Assembly (NCBI GenBank): GCA_013403005.1
Contig: JACBOA010000004.1
Location: 27,501-91,500 of the forward strand
Reading direction: 5' to 3'
Length of the DNA stretch: 64,000 nt
DNA from: Methanobacteriaceae archaeon
GTDB lineage: Archaea; Methanobacteriota; Methanobacteria; Methanobacteriales; Methanobacteriaceae
Shown: one piece after another, positions 51,322 to 64,000 of the stretch
How the letters are laid out: each line of letters starts with the position of its first letter
Numbering within the stretch: position 1 is the stretch's first letter
Notes under the pieces: generated by a model
The model's database searches: none
Told to the model about the DNA's origin: nothing
The model's input: only the letters and a program-made list of their open reading frames with translations
Position numbers and translations under genes: made by a program

Positions 51322-52752
51322 TTATCCCTTTAAAGCATCCCATAAACCTTTAAACAAGACTAATGCCGGTATAATTTCAAGTCTGCCTATCCACATATTG
51401 AATATTAGGAATATTTCCGCCACATCAGGCATATTGGCCCCTACAATTCCCATGGAAAGCCCTACATTTCCCTGGGCCGAGGCCACTTCAAAGAGTGAAT
51501 TGATTCCTCCGTAGCCATACTGCATTAACACTATCCAGCTAATGAATATAAAGAAAAGGTAAATAAAGGTGTAACTTCCTGCTTCTCTAATCTCAACATC
51601 TCCTACGGGTCTTCCACTGATTTTGCGAGGAATCACAGATCCCTGGGGGGATAATATCCTCTTAATCTCCCAGTACAATCCTTTAAAAAGGGTCACCACC
51701 CTTATGAGCTTTATGGCTCCGGTGGTGGAACCTGCGGACATACCAATGATCATGGCTACTATGATAATCCCCTTAGCATAGTCAGACCAGTTGATCATGG
51801 TGCTGACAGGCTGAATACTGGATCCAGTACAACTGAGAGCAGAAACAACAAAGAAAACAGAATCCATAGAGGCAAACTTAGCATTTACTACCAGAAGAAT
51901 ATAAAACACGCTTATTATAATGATCATGGCTTGAAACTGGATATCATGGAAAACATCGATGGCACGTCCCTTTAAAGCTTTGTAATGAACCAGGAAGCTG
52001 GTACCTCCAATAATCATCAGTACCATGGTGATGATGTAAATGGCGGTGCTGTTATAGGCACCAATGTTGTTATTTTTAATGGACATTCCACCGGTGGAAA
52101 GGTTGGTAAATGTATTGTTTATAGCATCAAAAAGGTTCATTCCGGCTAAAACGTAAAGAAAAATCCCCACAATTGTGTATAAAAGATATATCCACCAGAT
52201 GGTCTTAACAGTACTGGCTATACTGGGTTTAATCTTTTCCTCACGTGCTTCAGATTTGTATAAACGTGCCGCGGCAGTTCCTGGCCGGATTAAAATTCCA
52301 ATTACAACAATGACAACTCCTAGACCTCCCACCCACTGTTCAAGGCTTCTTAAAAATAGTATAGATTTGGGTAAGATTTCAACATCAGTATATATGCTGA
52401 GACCACTACCACTCCAGGCAGACATACTTTCAAAATAAGCGTTTAAAAAATCTACATTTGTACCATAAATTAAACAGAAGCTTCCAATGAGCGCAGCCCA
52501 TAACCAAGCTATGGAAGCAATTATCATACCATGTTTAAGTTTTAATTGACTGTAGTCTGAGGGTAAACGTCTTAGAATAGAACCCAAAGCAATCGAAAAC
52601 GCTCCAAAAACTATAAACTCAATGAAATTAGCTTCCTGATATATAATGGCAATTATTAGCGGTATTAATACCACTGCACCTATGCCTTGCATTATTATGC
52701 CCAGAGGATTGGCTATCAACATTAAATCTTTCTTGCCAAGATAATTTCTCAT
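51322..52752 (-). CDS. trkH: TrkH-family potassium transporter membrane subunit, 476 aa
   Basis: K+ uptake channel-like subunit with four MPM repeats. The pore motifs are readable: SMSAWSGSGLSIY, NTFTNLSTGGMSI, ALSCTGSSIQPV and EVASAQGNVGLSMG. Family members need a TrkA-type NAD-binding regulator; none is adjacent, but a TrkA-like channel protein lies 4 kb away at 57038-58966. The ATG is at 52752 without a strong ribosome site. It is probably co-transcribed with the downstream DUF457-type gene. Confidence 0.93.
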   Translation of the reverse strand: MRNYLGKKDLMLIANPLGIIMQGIGAVVLIPLIIAIIYQEANFIEFIVFGAFSIALGSILRRLPSDYSQLKLKHGMIIASIAWLWAALIGSFCLIYGTNVDFLNAYFESMSAWSGSGLSIYTDVEILPKSILFLRSLEQWVGGLGVVIVVIGILIRPGTAAARLYKSEAREEKIKPSIASTVKTIWWIYLLYTIVGIFLYVLAGMNLFDAINNTFTNLSTGGMSIKNNNIGAYNSTAIYIITMVLMIIGGTSFLVHYKALKGRAIDVFHDIQFQAMIIIISVFYILLVVNAKFASMDSVFFVVSALSCTGSSIQPVSTMINWSDYAKGIIIVAMIIGMSAGSTTGAIKLIRVVTLFKGLYWEIKRILSPQGSVIPRKISGRPVGDVEIREAGSYTFIYLFFIFISWIVLMQYGYGGINSLFEVASAQGNVGLSMGIVGANMPDVAEIFLIFNMWIGRLEIIPALVLFKGLWDALKG

Positions 52753-53022
52753 ATAATCAGAAGATAATCAACCTCATATATAAATCTCACTAGGGACTCA
52801 TTAAAGAATTATTTGCCATATTAATCTTCTAATATTTAAACAAAGTATTTAATGTACTCTGTGATAGTTTAAAAACATTAAATCAATTTATATAAAAAAA
52901 AGATTTAATACCTGGCTAATATTAACAATTTGATATAACTTTAGAAAAGGAATATATGAGGAGTTTAAAGACCTAAATTAAATTAAAGGTCCATAAAACT
53001 CCTTAAATATCATTAAACTAGT

Positions 53023-53808
53023 TTATTTTTCCTTTTTGTCTAAAATTTCCAGTTCAGACCCCAGGAAGTCTTTAATATCTCGAATACTATTGAGTAGTTG
53101 TGCGGGGAATACAATGGTGGAGTTTTTCTCTGCAGCGATGTTACTTAAGACTTGCATGATCCTGAGTTGTAGAGCTACCGGATGTTCAGTGATGATGTCT
53201 GCAGCCTCTCCCAGTTTACCCGCAGCAAGGTATTCTCCTTCAGCAGATATGATTTTGGCCCTTTTCTCTCGTTCAGCCTCAGCTTGCAGTGCAATTGCTC
53301 TTTGCATGCTATCAGGTAGTTTAATATCCTTAATTTCAACGGTGGTGACTTTTATTCCCCATGGTTCGCTGTGTCCATCTATAATTTCCTGAATCTTGGT
53401 GTTAACTTTGGGGGTCTCGGATAGAACTTCGTCAAGGGTGAACTGTCCTACAACACTTCTTACAGTGGTCTGGGAAATCTGGTTAACTGCCCTATTGTAA
53501 TTTTCGATTTCCACCACCGCCCGGTAAGCATCCACAACTTTAAAGTAGGCTACCGCAGCAACGTCGATGGTGACATTGTCCTGGGTTATAATCTTCTGAG
53601 CCGGGATGGGCATGGTAACTATCCGTAGGGATGGCTTTACCATCCTGTCAACCAGGGGGATGATTAAGCGTAATCCTGGTTCTTTAACCCCAATTACCTT
53701 CCCCAGTCTAAAAACAACTCCTCTTTCATACTGATTAACGATTCTTATGGAAAGTCCAAGTATAATCAGCACCACAACTGCGATAATAAGTAAAGTAAAT
53801 AAATCCAT
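53023..53808 (-). CDS. SPFH/Band 7 protein, slipin type, 261 aa
   Basis: One N-terminal membrane helix (about 3-23) followed by an SPFH domain: YERGVVFRLGKVIGVKEPGL, KIITQDNVTIDVAAVAYFKV and QFTLDEVLSET. It continues into a charged helix (LQAEAEREKRAKIISAEGEY) and ends in a short coiled tail. This is the slipin/stomatin pattern of membrane-domain organisers. Most archaeal slipins neighbour an NfeD gene and protease; neither is here. AAGGAGG precedes the ATG at about ten bases. Confidence 0.92.
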   Translation of the reverse strand: MDLFTLLIIAVVVLIILGLSIRIVNQYERGVVFRLGKVIGVKEPGLRLIIPLVDRMVKPSLRIVTMPIPAQKIITQDNVTIDVAAVAYFKVVDAYRAVVEIENYNRAVNQISQTTVRSVVGQFTLDEVLSETPKVNTKIQEIIDGHSEPWGIKVTTVEIKDIKLPDSMQRAIALQAEAEREKRAKIISAEGEYLAAGKLGEAADIITEHPVALQLRIMQVLSNIAAEKNSTIVFPAQLLNSIRDIKDFLGSELEILDKKEK

Positions 53809-54162
53809 CTTTGGAACCTCCTTAATTGAATTGGAAAATTATTCCCACAACAAATCCTTGTAATAATATGGGGCATACTGCTTAATAAAATCATAGGAAG
53901 CATTTTAAGACAAATTTTGGGAAATAAAATCCCTGATAGAGCCATAAAATTTACAGCTAAACAATTTAAACATTTTATCCAATGAATATAACATTATTAT
54001 GTAATTCAAAATCTATTCAAACTTAAATCATAGTTCATAAATTCAAATAATAGTTTAAAACAGGTTATTTTCCTATTAAATTCACTTATGTTGGAAAGTT
54101 TATATTCCTTTAGAATCTTATATTAGCATGAGGCTGATTTTAGTTTTTGAGGTGCAAATGAT
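53809..54162. other. Divergent intergenic region, no gene seen
   Basis: AT-rich promoter space between the slipin and phosphodiesterase genes. No RNA gene or repeat was recognised. Confidence 0.5.
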
Positions 54163-54645
54163 ATGATAGGCTTAATGTCCGATAGCCACGACCACATGGA
54201 TGCAATCAGAAGAGCAGTGAAAGTTTTTAACAGAACTGGAGTTGACTTGGTGATCCATGCCGGGGATCTGATATCACCTTTCACTGCCAATGAATTTAAA
54301 AATCTCCAATCTCCGCTGGAGGCTATTTATGGTAATAATGATGGAGAAAGGCGCGGATTACAGTTGGCATTCCAAGAATTATGTGTATTGGAAGATTTCA
54401 AAGAATTAGAAGTTAATGGGAAAAAGATGGCCCTGATACACGGAACAACAGAAGCCGTTGTGGATGCTCTTAAATACAGTGGCAAATATCATGTGGTGAT
54501 CAGGGGACACACCCATAAAATGGATATTAGAGAAGGAAAAACAATGGTCATCAACCCCGGGGAGACATGTGGCTACTTATCTGGTAAAAAGACAGTAGTA
54601 CTTCTGGATGAGGAGGATTTAAGTTGGGAAGTGGTTAATCTTTAA
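54163..54645 (+). CDS. YfcE/MJ0936-type metallophosphodiesterase, 160 aa
   Basis: Calcineurin-like phosphodiesterase of the short YfcE/MJ0936 class. Metal-binding blocks are in order: GLMSDSHDHMDA, VIHAGDLISP, IYGNNDGERR, LIHGTT and IRGHTHKMDI. All ligands are intact. Related proteins hydrolyse phosphodiester bonds in vitro with Mn or Ni; the physiological substrate is unsettled. GAGGTG precedes the ATG. It is a single gene. Confidence 0.92.
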   Translation: MIGLMSDSHDHMDAIRRAVKVFNRTGVDLVIHAGDLISPFTANEFKNLQSPLEAIYGNNDGERRGLQLAFQELCVLEDFKELEVNGKKMALIHGTTEAVVDALKYSGKYHVVIRGHTHKMDIREGKTMVINPGETCGYLSGKKTVVLLDEEDLSWEVVNL

Positions 54646-54835
54646 CCAAGACATGTTTTTTTATCTTTTAAAATTATAATTGATTTTAAGTTTTGATTGG
54701 ACATTTTAGGCATCTCCAGTACATTATTGAAAATTACATTAGAAAATTTAATATTATTCCCATTACTCAGTATAAAGAGCCATAATCAGTGCCGATAATT
54801 ATCTCAAGTTAGGTTTAAAGGGTTGCAGATTTATC

Positions 54836-55852
54836 ATGAAACATAAGACTCTTATTTTAATGTTGGCAGGTTTAGGGGTTCTGGTAGCTATGGTGCTCTT
54901 CATCGGACCTCATAAGATTGAAAATGCAATTAAACTGGCTAACCCCTGGTATCTGGCCCTTGCGGTTCTAATACAACTGGCTATATATGGTATGTGGACT
55001 GAAAGATGGGCTTTAACCACCTCTTCCCTGGGAATATCTGTTAAACGAAGGCATCTTTTGCCTATGCTTATGGTGGGTCTGGCCATCAACAACCTCACAC
55101 CCAGTGGTAGGGGTGGAGGAGAACCAGTCAGAGCATACATCCTGGGAAAATATTCACGTTCACCTACTGAAAACGCTTTTGCAACAGTCATAGCGGATAG
55201 GGGTCTTGATACTTTTCCTTTCATAGCTTTAGCTGTAATAACTATAATTGCCGCTGTTTTGTACCTGAATCTGCCTCAATGGATGGTCCTGCTCCTGGTG
55301 ATAGGTCTTATAGTTTTAATTGTGATTTTCTGCCTGGCCCTTTACATGTCAATTAACCGTGAATTCGGAGACAGGGTTATCAGGTTTCTTTTACGAATTT
55401 TAAAAAAGATTTCACAGAAACAACATGAAAAAATCGAACAAAGGGCCATAAATGCTGTTGAAGGGTTTCAAAATAGTATGAAAGTCATGTTAAGTGATCG
55501 GAAAGTATTTTTATATGGGATACCCCTCTCTTTTTTCATTTGGGCTCTTGAAATCCTCAGAGTCTACCTAGTTTTCGTTGCACTTAATATTAATGTTCCT
55601 CTGGAAATTATTGCTGCAGTTTTTGTTATTTCAACATTAATAGGGATGATACCCTTACTACCAGGAGGACTGGGGGCAGTGGATGGTATGATGATACTCC
55701 TCTACTCCTATGCAGGTATACCTCCATCAGTGAGTGCAGCTGCTACTATAGTGGAGAGGTTGATATCATTCTGGATGACATCTATTCTGGGGGTGGCTGT
55801 CCTACCCTACTTTGGTGCAGATGCAGTGGAGAAACTTTCCAAAAAACTTTAG
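54836..55852 (+). CDS. Flippase-like lysyl-phosphatidylglycerol synthase TM-domain protein (UPF0104), 338 aa
   Basis: Polytopic membrane protein of the UPF0104/LPG_synthase_TM family. TPSGRGGGEPVRAYIL is the family signature, followed by ATVIADRGLDTF, LPGGLGAVDGMMI and VERLISFW. About eight helices are present, and there is no cytoplasmic catalytic domain such as MprF has. It may move lipid-linked intermediates across the membrane. It has a weak ribosome site. Confidence 0.87.
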   Translation: MKHKTLILMLAGLGVLVAMVLFIGPHKIENAIKLANPWYLALAVLIQLAIYGMWTERWALTTSSLGISVKRRHLLPMLMVGLAINNLTPSGRGGGEPVRAYILGKYSRSPTENAFATVIADRGLDTFPFIALAVITIIAAVLYLNLPQWMVLLLVIGLIVLIVIFCLALYMSINREFGDRVIRFLLRILKKISQKQHEKIEQRAINAVEGFQNSMKVMLSDRKVFLYGIPLSFFIWALEILRVYLVFVALNINVPLEIIAAVFVISTLIGMIPLLPGGLGAVDGMMILLYSYAGIPPSVSAAATIVERLISFWMTSILGVAVLPYFGADAVEKLSKKL

Positions 55853-55998
55853 AAAATATCCTGGGAGTTAATGGAATTAGACCTTAAATTTTTTCAGAGC
55901 TATTAAACTGATTTTTTGAGGTTTCATGGCAATTTGAAACATATATTGGTTTAAAAATCTATAAATCGTCTCCAATACCCTAAGAACAAATGGAAAAA

Positions 55999-56007
55999 TA
56001 TATAAAA
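55999..56007 (+). promoter_or_regulatory. TATA box of ftr
   Basis: TATATAAAA, preceded by the purine-rich GGAAAAA (BRE-like), sits 32-40 bases before the ATG at 56039, which places transcription start near 56029 with a leader of about ten bases containing GGTGAT. Confidence 0.7.
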
Positions 56008-56017
56008 CCTCCAACAC

Positions 56018-56932
<915 letters not shown>

Positions 56933-56947
56933 AGATAAAGATGGATT

Positions 56948-56984
56948 TTAAGGTTCTCAACTACCTTAATTTCTCTTTTTTTAA
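56948..56984 (+). terminator. Hairpin plus T-run after ftr
   Basis: TTAAGGT (56948-56954) and ACCTTAA (56963-56969) form a 7-bp stem with an 8-base loop, followed by TTTCTCTTTTTTT. It is a clear intrinsic-type terminator 16 bases after the stop. Confidence 0.75.
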
Positions 56985-57037
56985 ATAATTTTTTCTAAAA
57001 TATCCTATTTATTCTATTATATTTTATTCGTGGTTTG

Positions 57038-58966
<1,929 letters not shown>

Positions 58967-59062
58967 ATCATCACCATGAGGCTAGCATTTATTTCCATAC
59001 TATCGTTTTTCATATATTCTATCAAATAAGGAAAATGTTCGGTAAACATTGGGGGGGCATGG

Positions 59063-60571
<1,509 letters not shown>

Positions 60572-60810
60572 TGACCAATGGTAAATTTCATTTCGAATCA
60601 ATTTTTTATTTGGTTCTATGGTTTTGCAATAGAAACATGGTTAACTGAATTATCCTGATTATTATAACCCCCATTTGCTGTTATCAACGCGGGTTAGTAC
60701 ATAATGTTGGATTTGAGAAATTACTAAAAAATCAGATATTAAATTATTAAATCTCGGTGATTATTTTTTTGTAACAATAAATGAGTATAAAAAACTGGTT
60801 TAAACTGGTT

Positions 60811-60845
60811 TAAAAAAAGAAGTTATGTGGATAATAAATCCACAT
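60811..60845 (-). terminator. Hairpin plus T-run ending the mrt operon
   Basis: Arms ATGTGGAT (60825-60832) and ATCCACAT (60838-60845) pair perfectly over 8 bp with a 5-base loop. On the minus strand they are followed by AACTTCTTTTTTT. It lies 25 bases past the mrtA stop. Confidence 0.75.
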
Positions 60846-60869
60846 TTGTCTCAATTTTTGGGTTGAATT

Positions 60870-63319
<2,450 letters not shown>

Positions 63320-63321
63320 TT

Positions 63322-63810
<489 letters not shown>

Positions 63811-63828
63811 CTTGATCACCTGAACAGA

Positions 63829-64000
<172 letters not shown>

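Overview
The window is a piece of a low-GC methanogen chromosome, almost certainly from the order Methanobacteriales and closest in character to Methanobacterium. The evidence is a methyl-coenzyme M reductase operon without the C gene (mrtBDGA layout) at the right edge, the formyltransferase ftr, a family B DNA polymerase that stops just after motif C (the split PolB1 of this order), many start sites preceded by GGTGAT or GAGG, archaeal TATA boxes, and an intron-containing tRNA-Trp whose intron carries C/D guide boxes. Genus and species are inferred, not proven.

Layout. 0-6 kb: a large receiver/PAS/coiled-coil signalling protein with an internal near-perfect duplication, a DUF308-type membrane protein, an unrecognised membrane-anchored protein and an AhpD-like protein. 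6.5-11.3 kb: the heat-shock cluster grpE-dnaK-dnaJ (minus strand), divergent from a winged-helix regulator across a spacer full of repeated TATA and GTTAC motifs. 11.3-20.3 kb: hypF, a GDP-mannose dehydratase-like gene, an MFS exporter, larB, a PAP2 phosphatase, an HxlR regulator facing a 31-residue Cys-rich microprotein gene, and a QueG-like iron-sulfur protein. 20.6-26.8 kb: a cupin, a DUF1802 gene, and a complete type III restriction-modification pair next to the 3' end of tRNA-Leu. 27-29 kb: two small unknown ORFs and polB1.

30.7-37.2 kb is an accessory stretch with clear gene decay. A PadR regulator with visible operators is followed by an ABC ATPase cut off before its signature motif, a QueG-like gene cut off before its ferredoxin part, a methyltransferase, an acetyltransferase, a CPBP protease, a metallo-beta-lactamase fold protein, a flavodoxin, a broken EFR1-type flavodoxin/ferredoxin gene and a BASS transporter. 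37.7-44.3 kb holds the two most unusual items: a membrane GT2 glycosyltransferase fused to a complete receiver domain, and a three-gene unit of an acetoacetate-decarboxylase-family protein, a short-chain dehydrogenase and an 800-residue DUF362-like protein with a textbook EF-hand loop.

44.6-50.2 kb: a winged-helix/membrane protein pair, a three-gene run (PEP mutase-like, RibD_C-like reductase, transglutaminase-like), a proC remnant, a small exported protein, tRNA-Cys, tRNA-Trp and an MBL hydrolase. 50.3-64 kb: a DUF457-type membrane protein, TrkH, a slipin, a YfcE/MJ0936-type phosphodiesterase, a flippase-like protein, ftr, a two-TM K+ channel whose regulatory tail has three copies of an uncommon module, nnr, and the mrt operon, whose mrtB is cut by the window edge.

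Functionally, ftr and Mrt belong to the first and last parts of CO2-reducing methanogenesis. HypF supports [NiFe]-hydrogenase maturation. TrkH and the channel handle K+. GrpE, DnaK and DnaJ form one chaperone cycle.
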